NCBI RefSeq assembly: GCF_022842015.1
Contig: NZ_JALHQJ010000017.1
Span: 1 to 43,850 of the forward strand
DNA from: Nitrosomonas sp.
Lineage (GTDB): Bacteria > Pseudomonadota > Gammaproteobacteria > Burkholderiales > Nitrosomonadaceae
DNA: 43,850 bases
Direction: 5' to 3'
Notes under the pieces: model-generated
The model's input: the letters and a program-made list of their open reading frames with translations, nothing else
Database searches by the model: none
What the model was told of the DNA's origin: nothing
Part shown: piece after piece, positions 24,989 through 36,890 of the stretch
Numbering within the stretch: the first letter of the stretch is position 1
Layout: each line of letters opens with the position of its first letter
Position numbers and translations under genes: made by a program

Positions 24989-25897
24989 ATGCTTAAAAAA
25001 CAACAATATAATGCCAATAAGCTGCAAAAACGCCTGAGACGACAAGTAGGAACGGCTATTGCTGATTTCAACATGATCAAAGCCGGCGATCGAATCATGG
25101 TGTGTTTGTCTGGAGGTAAGGATAGCTATGCATTGCTGGATATCCTGCGTAATCTTCAGAACCATGCCCCTGTAGACTTTGAGCTGATCGCAGTGAATCT
25201 GGACCAAAAACAGCCCGGCTTTCCTGAACAAGTATTACCCAGCTATCTGACGCAAATCAGCATGCCTTTTCGGATTGTAGAACAGGATACCTACAGTGTC
25301 GTTAAGCGTGTCATTGCCGAGGGAAAAACTACCTGCAGTCTGTGCTCCCGACTACGCCGTGGTGTGCTATACCGCGTGGCCGGTGAACTTGGGGCCACTA
25401 AAATTGCCTTGGGCCATCACCGCGATGATATCCTTGAAACCTTATTTCTGAATATGTTTTATGGCGGTAAGCTCAAAGCAATGCCGCCCAAACTGGTCAG
25501 CGATGACGGTAAGCACATTGTGATTCGGCCGCTTGCTTATTGCAAAGAAAAGGATTTGGCGGCTTATGCGGAAATTTCGGATTTCCCGATCATTCCGTGC
25601 AATCTGTGCGGATCACAAAAAAACCTGCAACGCCAAGCCATCAAAGAAATGATGCAGCAATGGGATAAAAAATTCCCCGGCCGGTTGGAAACCATGTTCC
25701 GTTCTATACAGAATATCCAGCTGTCGCATCTAGCCGATACTTCTCGCTACGATTTCGTTAACTTGCAAGCGCAAGATCGGCCATTCGAAAACGGCGATAC
25801 AGCATTTGATGAAGAAACATTCGAGCCTAATGTTGAAGAATTGTTCAGTCTTGAAACTGAAGAAGCAGATGTTCGCCAGATAGTTTCAGAAAACTAA
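24989..25897 (+). CDS. ttcA: tRNA 2-thiocytidine(32) synthetase TtcA
   Basis: TtcA uses ATP, an iron-sulfur cluster and cysteine-desulfurase sulfur to thiolate cytidine 32 of tRNA. The 302-residue protein has the PP-loop SGGKDS (41-46). Two CxxC motifs, CSLC (116-119) and CNLC (204-207), mark the cluster site. [20 protein letters not shown] is the family stretch after the PP-loop domain. The terminal TGA/TAA overlaps the convergent DUF2784 gene by four bases. The upstream copper operon is divergent. Confidence 0.95.
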   Translation: MLKKQQYNANKLQKRLRRQVGTAIADFNMIKAGDRIMVCLSGGKDSYALLDILRNLQNHAPVDFELIAVNLDQKQPGFPEQVLPSYLTQISMPFRIVEQDTYSVVKRVIAEGKTTCSLCSRLRRGVLYRVAGELGATKIALGHHRDDILETLFLNMFYGGKLKAMPPKLVSDDGKHIVIRPLAYCKEKDLAAYAEISDFPIIPCNLCGSQKNLQRQAIKEMMQQWDKKFPGRLETMFRSIQNIQLSHLADTSRYDFVNLQAQDRPFENGDTAFDEETFEPNVEELFSLETEEADVRQIVSEN

Positions 25898-26286
25898 TCA
25901 ACTCTTATGCGTCTGGGCGGCACCCATTTGAAAGTCATTGCGACCAAACCGGCGAACAAACAATAGACAACAGCCAAGATGGCTTCCGGCACATTGTAGA
26001 ATATGATGAAATGAAGCCAGCGCTGAATAAAACTACTATCCCTTTCTATCTGGCGCAAGCTATTTTCCCACACAGTTAATGGACAAGCGACACCAAATAA
26101 CGATTCAGCCACCACGAACAAAATAGCGGCAAGGTGCAGATAGCGAAACCAAGGGTTGGTGACAAACATCATCTTCAGCCACGCACCTACCCAAATAACT
26201 GGCAAGCTCCCCACCACAAATAGGACATAAAGAAAATGAACGATCAGTACTATATCAGCTAAAAGCATTTCTACTCGAATCAACAT
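25894..26286 (-). CDS. DUF2784 family inner-membrane protein
   Basis: The 130-residue protein has three or four hydrophobic helices (about 10-35, 48-68, 88-115). It matches my memory of DUF2784: a conserved [17 protein letters not shown] opening, a [10 protein letters not shown] loop, and an [16 protein letters not shown] helix. Function is unknown for this family. The second methionine (MLLADI, residue 7) is an alternative start. It ends inside the last codons of convergent ttcA. Confidence 0.8.
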   Translation of the reverse strand: MLIRVEMLLADIVLIVHFLYVLFVVGSLPVIWVGAWLKMMFVTNPWFRYLHLAAILFVVAESLFGVACPLTVWENSLRQIERDSSFIQRWLHFIIFYNVPEAILAVVYCLFAGLVAMTFKWVPPRRIRVD

Positions 26287-26479
26287 TTATTAATGAGTGA
26301 CTTGCAAATGCTTCCCGATAATCACTGATAAGCTATTTACAGGCCATTGAGAATGTTTTCGAAGCGGCTAATACTAGGCAAAAACAGGTGAAAAAGTGCA
26401 GTTTATGCATAATAAATGAGCATTGTGAGTCTGTTATTAACACCGAAGTAGCAATGCAGATAGTTTTTCAACGAATCTG

Positions 26480-26815
26480 TTAATAATCATCATTAATCGA
26501 CCCAATCAGCATGTCATTTCTGATCGATTTTATACCATCGATAGTACGAGCAATCGCTATTGCTTTGTCCATGTCGTTACGGGAATTGACGTAACCACTT
26601 AGTTCTACAACCCCTCTGATTGTTCTGACATTGATATCAAAACGTCTTAGCGACGGTTCATCAATAATTGCTTCATAGATTTTTGTGGTAATACGAACAT
26701 CATTAAATTTTTCTTCCATCCCCGTTTGCTCGGGTATTGATGTACAGCCTGAGAGCATGGCTATTTGAATAATTAAGAAGAAAACAATGAATTGACTGCT
26801 ATCACGTCGTATCAT
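26480..26815 (-). CDS. BON-domain periplasmic lipoprotein
   Basis: This 111-residue protein has a lipobox (LSGC, Cys24) followed by one BON domain (about 38-105: DVRITTKIYEAIIDEP, RGVVELSGYVNSR and DGIKSIRNDM). BON proteins such as OsmY and DolP bind phospholipid membranes and respond to envelope stress. OsmY and DolP have two BON domains, whereas this one has a single domain. AGGAGA stands before the ATG. It is isolated from its neighbours by about 190 and 330 bases. Confidence 0.85.
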   Translation of the reverse strand: MIRRDSSQFIVFFLIIQIAMLSGCTSIPEQTGMEEKFNDVRITTKIYEAIIDEPSLRRFDINVRTIRGVVELSGYVNSRNDMDKAIAIARTIDGIKSIRNDMLIGSINDDY

Positions 26816-27144
26816 AATGTGGTCTCCTAAATGATTATCGGAAAAACATCCTCCTCACACTTAGATTAAAAACCCGTGCCTTCCCACCTTCAGCACTTCA
26901 TTCAATCCAAAAAAACTTAACCGGGTATTTGTTTGGTAAGTATTCGCAACCATCAAAATGCGAGGTAGTGCATGGACAGAGTAGCTCGCATATACGTCAA
27001 TGAACAAAGCATTCCATTCCTGTTGACAATATTACATCATTATCTTTGATAGAAATTGCTTTTTTGGCAGAGTAGCCTGATTAGATTATGCCTTGATAAT
27101 ATTTATTATTTGACTGAAGTTATTTTCACGTTCCAGCAACACAT
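26816..27144. other. Gene-free stretch between the BON and TlpA genes
   Basis: These 329 bases hold the BON gene's upstream region and the 3' flank of tlpA. A plus-strand TTGACA (27023-27028) is followed 17 bases later by TTGATA. It points into the 3' end of tlpA and has no downstream gene, so it is unlikely to matter. No hairpin with a U tract and no RNA gene was seen. Confidence 0.45.
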
Positions 27145-27732
27145 TCAACTGGTTTGTGTCGATTGCTCGATTTTCGGTGGCTCCTTCAATAATGGAATTA
27201 CCATTTTTTCTAGCTTTTTCAGATCGACACGTCCCAAATAGTTTTCGACCAACTCTCCAGAGCGATTGATCACCACAGTATAAGGTAGCGCAGAATGACG
27301 ATTTCCCGCAGCCTCTAACAATGACCAAGTATCAAAACTACCGACCAATACTGGATAATTGATACCAAATTCCTGGCTAAACATTTTGACCTTATCCGCT
27401 TGATCAATAGCGATACCGATAAAAATCAACCCTTGTTCCCCATATTTTTTTTGTGCTTCAATGAATTCTGGAATTTCCTCGCGGCACGGCGTGCACCAGG
27501 TGGCCCAAAAATTCACTACCATAACTTTTCCCAACCATTGCGAAATCTCCTGATTTTCTCCCTGTAAATCTGGCAAGCTTGCAGCAAGAATAGCTTGAGC
27601 GCCTTGCTGACTTTCTTCACTGGATAATTCAGTTTGATATGCTTCAGACAGCAAGGTACGTAAGAACGAGCCTGCTCCCAGAGCAAATATCGCGACGCAA
27701 GAATACAAAATTATCTGCTTGAACTTCGACAT
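27145..27732 (-). CDS. TlpA/ResA-like periplasmic thioredoxin
   Basis: This is a membrane-anchored thioredoxin-fold reductant. The 195-residue protein has one N-terminal hydrophobic anchor (8-22). Its redox motif is WCTPC (79-83), and the cis-proline is in SALPYTVV (Pro150). A REEIPEF helix follows the active site. Proteins of this type reduce apocytochrome c or copper-chaperone thiols. It is the last gene of cutA-dsbD-tlpA and lies 63 bases behind dsbD, its probable electron donor. Which substrate it reduces is not visible from sequence. Confidence 0.88.
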   Translation of the reverse strand: MSKFKQIILYSCVAIFALGAGSFLRTLLSEAYQTELSSEESQQGAQAILAASLPDLQGENQEISQWLGKVMVVNFWATWCTPCREEIPEFIEAQKKYGEQGLIFIGIAIDQADKVKMFSQEFGINYPVLVGSFDTWSLLEAAGNRHSALPYTVVINRSGELVENYLGRVDLKKLEKMVIPLLKEPPKIEQSTQTS

Positions 27733-27795
27733 TGTTTTATCCTTAGAAAATATTTTAAGAGGACGTCGCGACTAATTATTTGACAGTAGCTAGCT

Positions 27796-29724
27796 TTAAA
27801 TCAAAACAGCGTTCAGTACTGTTAAGAAATCATTGTTATTGAGAAATCCAATGATTTTAATATCAGGAACATCATGGCCTTGACGATCAATAAATAAAAT
27901 ACCCGGTGGCCCAAATAACTTAAATCGTTTAAGTAGCGCGGTGTCATCCGGAGTGCCATCAGTGACATCAACCTCCAACAGAACCACATCTTTCAGTCGA
28001 GCTTGAACTTTGGCATCAGAGAACGTAAATCGATCCATTTCCTTGCAGGAAACACACCAATCAGCATGAAACCTGACCATGACGTATTTTTCTCTGGATA
28101 ACTGAATCTGTTCATCCAGTTCAGCGATAGTTTTTACCCGCTGAAATGGCAGTGTTGCATAACTCGCAGGTCCCGCCTCCCCTGAACTTGTCGCATCTGC
28201 CAGATTAAGCTTTGAGAGTGGCTGCAGAACATCCCGGCCACCGGACAAAACGCCGATCAATAACGCAACACCAACCAGTAAAGCGATAACACCCACACCT
28301 TTGAGAAATTTCTGCACACCTGAGGCTCTTTCCGGCAATGGATCAATCGCATGCAAATAAATCGCCGAGATGATTAATAACACGGCCCATAACAACATGT
28401 ACACCACTTCATTAATCAACGGGGAGATAATCCAAATTGCAACCGCAATCAGCAACACGCCAAAGAATCGCTTAATCGACTCCATCCATGCGCCAGCTTT
28501 CGGCAGTAAAGCGCCGGCTGATGTTCCCAATAGCAACAGTGGCACGCCCATACCCAGTGCCATGACAAACAATGCCGAACCGCCCAGAACCACGTCCCGA
28601 GTCTGGCTAATATATAGCAAAGCACCCGCCAGCGGCGCGGCGACACAAGGACCGACAATCAAAGCAGACAATGCCCCCATACCAAACACGCTGGTTAAAT
28701 GCCCACCCTTCAACTGACCGGCTTCCTGGGATAACTTGGTTTGCAACGACCCGGGCAGTTGCAGCTCATAAAAACCAAACATGGAAAAGGACAATAACAC
28801 AAACATCACTGCAAACGCGCCTAGTACCCATGCATTTTGCAAAGTCGCAGACAGCATTGCGCCCGATAATCCCGCCGCCACACCGATGATGGCATATGTA
28901 ATTGCCATACCAAATACGTAAGCCAGTGCCAGAATAAATCCATGCCGCTTTGTTACGTTCTTGCCTTGATTGGCAATAATCCCCGATAGAATTGGAAACA
29001 TCGGAAACACACAAGGCGTAAATGACAGAAATAAACCAACCACGAAGAACCCGGAGAGAATCAACCAGTAATTGCCGGTTTCAAACATACGCTCAATTTT
29101 GTACGATTCGGTTTCAATCGCGGGTGATCTGGACGGCATCTGAAACAACTCGGTGGTTGCATCAATTTCTGCTGCCGTAGCTTGACTACTCACTGCCTCG
29201 GCAACCGCTCCGATTGCTGCCTTTACTGCCGGTAATGTCAAATCAATCACTTTATGTATCGGTGCGTAACACACCCCCACCGGTTCATTACAACCCTGAT
29301 AAGTTGCCTCCAGTGTCAGCGGCTCACTTGCCGAGCCTTCGCGCTTTAACGAAATGACCGCCTGAATTGGAGTGTAATATACCTCCGTATTACCAAAAGT
29401 CATGTCTTCTTTCATTTTGCCGGATGGCAACGTTACCTTTTCAATCGCCATGCCTTCTTGCTTGGGTTCAAAGGCAATTTTGTCGCGATACAGGTAATAA
29501 TTCTTCGCGGGTGTCAAATGGGCAATTAACGTATTTCCGTCCCGCACTTCTACGGCGATCTTGAACGCCTCATCCGGTGGCAAAAGTTCTTGTGGATTAC
29601 TTTGGCCCAGATTGATACCTAAGCCCTGTAATTTCTGAAACAAATTTAAAGATCCGCCTTCCTGAGCGAAAGCTTGCGGACAGGATAAACATAACATTAG
29701 TAGCAAAAGTTGGATTAATCGCAT
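27796..29724 (-). CDS. dsbD: Thiol:disulfide interchange protein DsbD
   Basis: DsbD carries electrons from cytoplasmic thioredoxin through the membrane to periplasmic partners. All three modules are present in the 642-residue protein. A signal peptide (to about 20) leads to the alpha domain with Cys145/Cys152. The eight-helix beta domain has Cys238 (FTPCVFP) and Cys360 (GPCVAAP). The C-terminal thioredoxin-like gamma domain has WCVSC (Cys557/Cys560). cutA lies 15 bases upstream and tlpA 63 bases downstream in the same direction, suggesting one operon that supports cytochrome c maturation and copper handling. Confidence 0.96.
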   Translation of the reverse strand: MRLIQLLLLMLCLSCPQAFAQEGGSLNLFQKLQGLGINLGQSNPQELLPPDEAFKIAVEVRDGNTLIAHLTPAKNYYLYRDKIAFEPKQEGMAIEKVTLPSGKMKEDMTFGNTEVYYTPIQAVISLKREGSASEPLTLEATYQGCNEPVGVCYAPIHKVIDLTLPAVKAAIGAVAEAVSSQATAAEIDATTELFQMPSRSPAIETESYKIERMFETGNYWLILSGFFVVGLFLSFTPCVFPMFPILSGIIANQGKNVTKRHGFILALAYVFGMAITYAIIGVAAGLSGAMLSATLQNAWVLGAFAVMFVLLSFSMFGFYELQLPGSLQTKLSQEAGQLKGGHLTSVFGMGALSALIVGPCVAAPLAGALLYISQTRDVVLGGSALFVMALGMGVPLLLLGTSAGALLPKAGAWMESIKRFFGVLLIAVAIWIISPLINEVVYMLLWAVLLIISAIYLHAIDPLPERASGVQKFLKGVGVIALLVGVALLIGVLSGGRDVLQPLSKLNLADATSSGEAGPASYATLPFQRVKTIAELDEQIQLSREKYVMVRFHADWCVSCKEMDRFTFSDAKVQARLKDVVLLEVDVTDGTPDDTALLKRFKLFGPPGILFIDRQGHDVPDIKIIGFLNNNDFLTVLNAVLI

Positions 29725-29739
29725 AGGTATCAGTATTAT

Positions 29740-30063
29740 TTAGTCAGATAGGGTTGTTTCGTCGACGATCCACTGCAAATATGCAGGTAATCCGTCCAAT
29801 ATAGGAACCATAATTACTTCCGGAAGTTCATAAGGATGCACCTTCTTGATCAACTGTTCAATCCGTTCATAATATTGCCGCTGGGTTTTAATTAGCACTG
29901 GGGTTTCCTCAGCCGACTCAATGTTATCTTTCCAGCGATAAATCGAAACACACGGACTTAAGGTGTTAACACAAGCCGCCAAATGTTGATCGACTAAAGC
30001 CTCTGCCAACGCTAAGGCGCTTTCCTTATTGGGAAAATTGGTAATAACAAGTACGGGTTCCAT
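29740..30063 (-). CDS. cutA: CutA family divalent-cation tolerance protein
   Basis: CutA is a small trimeric ferredoxin-like protein linked to copper tolerance; its exact activity is unsettled. The 107-residue protein shows CVNTLSPCVSIYRWKDNIE and the C-terminal HPYELPEVIMVPI signature. It is the first gene of cutA-dsbD-tlpA, as in E. coli, where cutA and dsbD are adjacent. Confidence 0.94.
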   Translation of the reverse strand: MEPVLVITNFPNKESALALAEALVDQHLAACVNTLSPCVSIYRWKDNIESAEETPVLIKTQRQYYERIEQLIKKVHPYELPEVIMVPILDGLPAYLQWIVDETTLSD

Positions 30064-30208
30064 GCATGTTATGCAGTTGCTGCAAAAAGATTAATATTAC
30101 CCTGCATAGCACCTCCATTGACAAGTGATTTTGAATTCTTACGTTCTGGGCATACCCTGCCAATAGGCATATACTCTAAAAAATAATTTACCAAAAGGAT
30201 CTTAACAA

Positions 30209-30406
30209 ATGAAAGGATTATTTAATTTAGTAATAACACTCTCAATTATCACCCCGGTCACGATATTTTTTGGCTACATCATTATGGATGAAGGCGATCA
30301 ATTCACCGCAGAGCATTACATGGTGACAGGACTCAGTACAATTCCGCTTATTTTCGCGCTACTGATTAAATTTTTGATGACGGGCGCAGAAAAGAACAAC
30401 CAGTAA
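30209..30406 (+). CDS. Small two-helix membrane protein, unknown function
   Basis: The 65-residue protein has two hydrophobic segments (about 6-25 and 42-58) joined by a polar loop (MDEGDQFTAEHY). It has a good ribosome-binding site (AAGGAT) before ATG 30209, which supports it as a real gene. I do not recognise a family. It faces the ornithine-cyclodeaminase gene convergently, five bases apart. Confidence 0.6.
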   Translation: MKGLFNLVITLSIITPVTIFFGYIIMDEGDQFTAEHYMVTGLSTIPLIFALLIKFLMTGAEKNNQ

Positions 30407-30411
30407 TTGCT

Positions 30412-31374
30412 TTAGGATTCTATCACCATACCCTGTAATTGCTCACAAGCACGCTGGTAAGCCAGTCCGGCCACGGCCAGATCCCCAAGCGCCAACCCCC
30501 TGAACACAAAAGCGATTCGTTCATCTGTGCTTTGACGGCCAGTTGCACTGCCTATTACCAAATCAGTTAAATCACCACGCACTAACTCCGGATCAACCAA
30601 CGGTTTAGGCATGCTGGCTTCTTGTTCCAAATCATCAACGATAATCTGGTCCAATGCTGGCATGCTCTCAGCCAGCCACGGTGCAGCCAAATCGGTCATA
30701 GTGACGAATGCGCCTGGTTTAAGCCAGCGCGCGTCTAGAAATGGAATCAGTTTTGGCGACAAGGTTACAGATGTAACAATCAAATCAGCATCTTGAATAG
30801 CTTCCTGTGCCGTTTGTGTCGCAACCACCAACAAGCCCATTTTTTCTGCGCTACGGCAAAATTTGTCGCGGCTGGCCGCGCTCCGTCCAAACACATTAAT
30901 CTGTTTTAGCGGAAAAATTTCTGCCAGCGCTCGCAAGTGACTATGGGCTTGCACGCCGCACCCGATAAAAGCAGCAATAGAAGCATCAGGTTGTGCAAGC
31001 CGTTTGGCAGCGACCACACTCAATCCTGCCGTGCGTACTGCAGTAATCCAATTGCCATCAATGATCGCAAGTGGCAATCCGTTCCGGCTATCGAGTAAAG
31101 TCACCAATGCGTTAATGCTTTCTAATCCATACCTTGGGTTATCTGGATTGAGCACTAGCGCTTTGACAGCAAGAAATGGAGGGTCATCGGCTGCCGCTAA
31201 TGTCGCCATCATGTATCTATCATCTGGCGGAGTAATCACAGCCTTAGGTGCATTCCAGGCCTTTTGTTGTGTTTTTGCAAATAGTAAATGCTCAATGCAG
31301 GCAGTGACATCATGTATGGTAAGTTGCAAGTCCTGCAGTGAACTTTGTGATAAGTAACGTATCGATGGCAACAT
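30412..31374 (-). CDS. Ornithine cyclodeaminase / mu-crystallin family dehydrogenase
   Basis: This is a 320-residue NAD(P)-dependent member of the OCD/mu-crystallin family. That family includes ornithine cyclodeaminase, alanine dehydrogenase and ketimine reductases. The Rossmann loop reads AAFIGCGVQAHSHLRAL (134-150). The substrate-binding Lys and Arg lie in FLAVKALVLNP and ITAVRTAGLS, and GDLTDLVIG is typical near the end. Substrate cannot be called from sequence. It is divergent from typA, whose promoter lies between them. Confidence 0.85.
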   Translation of the reverse strand: MLPSIRYLSQSSLQDLQLTIHDVTACIEHLLFAKTQQKAWNAPKAVITPPDDRYMMATLAAADDPPFLAVKALVLNPDNPRYGLESINALVTLLDSRNGLPLAIIDGNWITAVRTAGLSVVAAKRLAQPDASIAAFIGCGVQAHSHLRALAEIFPLKQINVFGRSAASRDKFCRSAEKMGLLVVATQTAQEAIQDADLIVTSVTLSPKLIPFLDARWLKPGAFVTMTDLAAPWLAESMPALDQIIVDDLEQEASMPKPLVDPELVRGDLTDLVIGSATGRQSTDERIAFVFRGLALGDLAVAGLAYQRACEQLQGMVIES

Positions 31375-31434
31375 CAGAATCCCTAATTTTAGAAAACTTA
31401 GCGGATGGTTAAATTAGCCATATTAACAATCAGA

Positions 31435-31443
31435 TGCTATAAT
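31435..31443 (+). promoter_or_regulatory. Extended -10 promoter of typA
   Basis: TG-C-TATAAT is an extended -10 element (TGn followed by a consensus hexamer). No convincing -35 is found at the proper distance, as is usual for extended -10 promoters. It would give a leader of about 40 bases before typA. Confidence 0.6.
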
Positions 31444-31490
31444 GTTGCCCCCACCGCAAGGACTAATAGCTTATATTTGAGGAATAATTT

Positions 31491-33305
31491 ATGTCTCGCC
31501 CGATTCGCAATATCGCAATCATCGCTCACGTTGACCATGGTAAAACCACTATGGTTGATAAACTTCTGCATCAAGCCGGCACTTTTGCCGCACACCAGCA
31601 AATTTCCGAGCGTGTGATGGACTCTAACGATATTGAACGTGAGCGCGGCATTACCATTTTAGCCAAGAATTGTGCTATTGACTACGAAGATATTCATATC
31701 AATATCGTCGATACCCCTGGCCATGCGGACTTTGGTGGTGAGGTCGAACGTGTGTTGTCAATGGTCGACGGTGTATTACTACTCGTTGATGCGGTTGAAG
31801 GACCGATGCCGCAAACCCGTTTTGTCACCAAAAAAGCTCTCGCGCTGGGTTTACGTCCGATTGTTGTCGTCAATAAGATTGATCGGCCTGGCGCGCGCGC
31901 CGGTTGGGTAGTAGATCAAACATTTGATCTGTTCGATAAATTGGGCGCCAGTGAAGAACAACTTGATTTTCCTATTATTTATGCTTCGGCATTAAATGGA
32001 TTTGCCACCTTAGATATTGATAAGCCGAGCACCGACATGCGTCCGTTGTTCGACACTATCCTCAAATATGTACCCGCTCCTGTAGGTAATCCTGATGAGC
32101 CACTGCAACTGCAAATCAGCGCGCTCGACTATTCCAGTTTCGTCGGCCGCATTGGTATTGGCCGCATTCACCGCGGTAAACTGAAACCCGGTCAGGAAGT
32201 CATGGTGCTGACAGGCGACAAACCACCGAAAAAAGCGAAAGTTAATCAGGTGCTCGGTTTCCGTGGTTTGGAGCGGATACAAATGAAAGAAGCTTTGGCC
32301 GGCGATATCGTACTGATTAACGGCGTGGAAGAACTCAGCATTGGCACTACGCTGACCGATATCGATCAACCGGAAGCGCTACCAATCCTCTCTGTGGACG
32401 AACCAACCCTGACCATGACATTCCAAGTCAACACCTCGCCATTTGCCGGCCAGGAAGGAAAATTCGTCACCAGCCGCCAGTTACGCGAGCGCTTAGAAAA
32501 AGAACTGTTGATCAATGTTGCCCTGAGGATGGAGGACACCAATGAAACCGACTCGTTCCTGATTTCAGGGCGCGGTGAACTGCACCTGACTATTCTGCTG
32601 GAAAATATGCGCCGCGAAGGTTACGAACTAGCTGTCTCTCGTCCGCATGTCGTGATTCGTGAGATTGACGGCGTTAAATGCGAACCGTTTGAAATGCTCA
32701 CCGTTGATGTAGATGAAGCAAATCAAGGTGCAGTAATGGAAGCTTTGGGCTCGCGCCGCGGCGATTTACAGGATATGGTATCGGATGCTAAAGGACGTGT
32801 GCGGCTAGACTACCGTATTCCTGCGCGTGGCTTGATCGGCTTTCAATCAGAATTCATGACCATGACACGCGGCACCGGCTTGATGAGCCATGTATTTGAC
32901 GAATTCGCGCCAATGCGCCCGGAAATTCCACCACGCAGAAACGGTGTACTCATTTCAGCTGAACAAGGAGAAGCCGTTGCGTATGCTCTATGGAAACTAC
33001 AAGATCGCGGCCGCATGTTCGTCAGCCCAGGAGACCGTCTTTACGAAGGCATGGTGATCGGTATCCACACCCGCGACAATGATCTGGTGGTCAACCCAAT
33101 CAAAGGCAAGCAATTAACTAATATTCGCGCTTCGGGAACCGATGAAGCGGTCACATTAATTCCACCGATTCAACTCACGCTAGAATCAGCGATTGAATTC
33201 ATTGCCGATGATGAGCTGGTAGAAATTACACCGAAAACGATTCGAATTCGTAAGCGTCATCTGCTGGAGCATGAACGTAAACGCGCATCCCGCGTTGCAG
33301 CGTAA
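31491..33305 (+). CDS. typA: Ribosome-associated GTPase TypA/BipA
   Basis: TypA (BipA) is an EF-G-like translational GTPase that binds 70S ribosomes or assembling 50S particles and is needed under stress and cold. The 604-residue length is usual. G motifs are AHVDHGKTT (12-20), [22 protein letters not shown] and NKIDRPGAR. Domain II ([14 protein letters not shown]), domain III and V elements and the BipA-specific C terminus ([20 protein letters not shown]) are all present. A hairpin terminator follows the stop. Confidence 0.97.
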   Translation: MSRPIRNIAIIAHVDHGKTTMVDKLLHQAGTFAAHQQISERVMDSNDIERERGITILAKNCAIDYEDIHINIVDTPGHADFGGEVERVLSMVDGVLLLVDAVEGPMPQTRFVTKKALALGLRPIVVVNKIDRPGARAGWVVDQTFDLFDKLGASEEQLDFPIIYASALNGFATLDIDKPSTDMRPLFDTILKYVPAPVGNPDEPLQLQISALDYSSFVGRIGIGRIHRGKLKPGQEVMVLTGDKPPKKAKVNQVLGFRGLERIQMKEALAGDIVLINGVEELSIGTTLTDIDQPEALPILSVDEPTLTMTFQVNTSPFAGQEGKFVTSRQLRERLEKELLINVALRMEDTNETDSFLISGRGELHLTILLENMRREGYELAVSRPHVVIREIDGVKCEPFEMLTVDVDEANQGAVMEALGSRRGDLQDMVSDAKGRVRLDYRIPARGLIGFQSEFMTMTRGTGLMSHVFDEFAPMRPEIPPRRNGVLISAEQGEAVAYALWKLQDRGRMFVSPGDRLYEGMVIGIHTRDNDLVVNPIKGKQLTNIRASGTDEAVTLIPPIQLTLESAIEFIADDELVEITPKTIRIRKRHLLEHERKRASRVAA

Positions 33306-33320
33306 ACACCCAATTTTAGA

Positions 33321-33344
33321 AGCGGGTGACATCCATCACCCGCT
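33321..33344. terminator. Terminator hairpin between typA and a convergent lipoprotein gene
   Basis: AGCGGGTGA (33321-33329) and TCACCCGCT (33336-33344) form a perfect 9-bp GC-rich stem with a six-base loop. The hairpin lies 15 bases after typA and 6 bases before the stop of the convergent gene. The U tracts are poor on both sides, but the position fits a bidirectional terminator. Confidence 0.6.
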
Positions 33345-33350
33345 GTATCC

Positions 33351-34325
33351 TTATGGCAAAGTCACTGAAATAAAAACACCAGCGTGATCAGATACGCTTG
33401 CCTGATCTGGATCAACTAGGGTGTTAAATACCACTCGGCTTTCACGTAAATTCTTTGCCTGATTCATAAAAATATAGTCAATGCGCCTGGCAGATCCCCC
33501 AGCATCCAACGTCGAAACTCCTTTTGTACAATGTGCGTCGGCTTGTTTAGTATTCGTACATAGACTGTCCAGTGGCCTATTCTGCGCATAAGCATCAATA
33601 AAACCAGCACTGACAATCCTGTCATAGAAAATCCCCTCTACAAAAGGATCTACGCGAAATCGGTCGATATTAAAGTCGCCACCAAGAATTGCAATATTAC
33701 CACTTGGAAAAGATGTTTCTAATTCACTAATGAATGGCAGCATAACATTTAACTGAGCATCCAGCTGATCCGCTGTACATGTGGCGCAAAGATGTGTGTT
33801 ATAAATATTCAGTTTACTAGTATTGGGGATATTGATGCGTGTCATCATGACATTTCTTGGCAATCTAATATCATGTCCGCGAAAATTCAATTCAGTCGCA
33901 TGCGGCAAGCGCTTAGTCGTCCTAAAATCAATTTCACAACGACTCAATATCGCATTGGCCACGCCTATCACACCCGGTAATCCAATTTCAAAAGATGTGT
34001 ACAAATCATAATCACGTTTACGCACGAGGAGCTTCTTCTGCAAATCTTCTGCGCTATTTTCAGTATGAGCTAATGCGCCTCCAACCACTTCTTGAAGCAG
34101 AATGACATCGACCGGAGTTTTCTCTGCAAATTCTGCAACCGCTTCCAGACGCTGCTCACGTGTTTCAATTTCCTTGAACAGAAGATTGACAGATAGGACG
34201 TTTAGATAGCCACGGCTAGCAACATCGTCACATTGCACCCGTGGTTCTTCACCGCCACCACCGCTTTTAGCACAACCAGACAACACAATAATGCTAAAAA
34301 TTATGAAAAAAAGTAGGTTTTTCAT
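33351..34325 (-). CDS. Endonuclease/exonuclease/phosphatase-fold lipoprotein
   Basis: The 324-residue protein is exported and lipidated (lipobox LSGC, Cys18, then a GGGG linker). Its catalytic domain is of the DNase I-like EEP family: LQEV with a metal-binding Glu (77-80), NTHLC with the catalytic His (178), GDFN (216-219), RRIDYIF and SDHAG (312-316). The family includes nucleases and phospho- or sphingomyelinases, and substrate is not predictable here. Four cysteines in the second half (180, 183, 256, 266) could form disulfides, consistent with a periplasmic or surface location. A nutrient-scavenging phosphodiesterase or nuclease is plausible. It lies alone, downstream of gyrB. Confidence 0.85.
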   Translation of the reverse strand: MKNLLFFIIFSIIVLSGCAKSGGGGEEPRVQCDDVASRGYLNVLSVNLLFKEIETREQRLEAVAEFAEKTPVDVILLQEVVGGALAHTENSAEDLQKKLLVRKRDYDLYTSFEIGLPGVIGVANAILSRCEIDFRTTKRLPHATELNFRGHDIRLPRNVMMTRINIPNTSKLNIYNTHLCATCTADQLDAQLNVMLPFISELETSFPSGNIAILGGDFNIDRFRVDPFVEGIFYDRIVSAGFIDAYAQNRPLDSLCTNTKQADAHCTKGVSTLDAGGSARRIDYIFMNQAKNLRESRVVFNTLVDPDQASVSDHAGVFISVTLP

Positions 34326-34348
34326 GATTTAATCTCCTGATAACACTA

Positions 34349-34378
34349 CAAACAGGCTTTTCATTTCAAGCTTGTTTG
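34349..34378 (-). terminator. Inverted repeat downstream of gyrB
   Basis: CAAACAGGCTT (34349-34359) and AAGCTTGTTTG (34368-34378) pair over 11 bp with one mismatch and an eight-base loop. It begins 16 bases past the gyrB stop. No U tract follows, so it is a weak terminator candidate. Confidence 0.4.
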
Positions 34379-34394
34379 CTAAGCTAGAGTCAAT

Positions 34395-36827
<2,433 letters not shown>

Positions 36828-36890
36828 TTATGAAATTTACAGATAACGATTCAAGGGTCGCGGTTTTTGTTGATTTTGGCACGGTTATTA

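Noticed and set aside
27023-27051. Plus-strand promoter-like TTGACA...TTGATA
   Set aside because: It points into the 3' end of tlpA with no downstream gene, and the -10 is poor.
31405-31617. 70-codon plus-strand frame overlapping typA
   Set aside because: It is out of frame with typA, spans its promoter and has no support as a protein.
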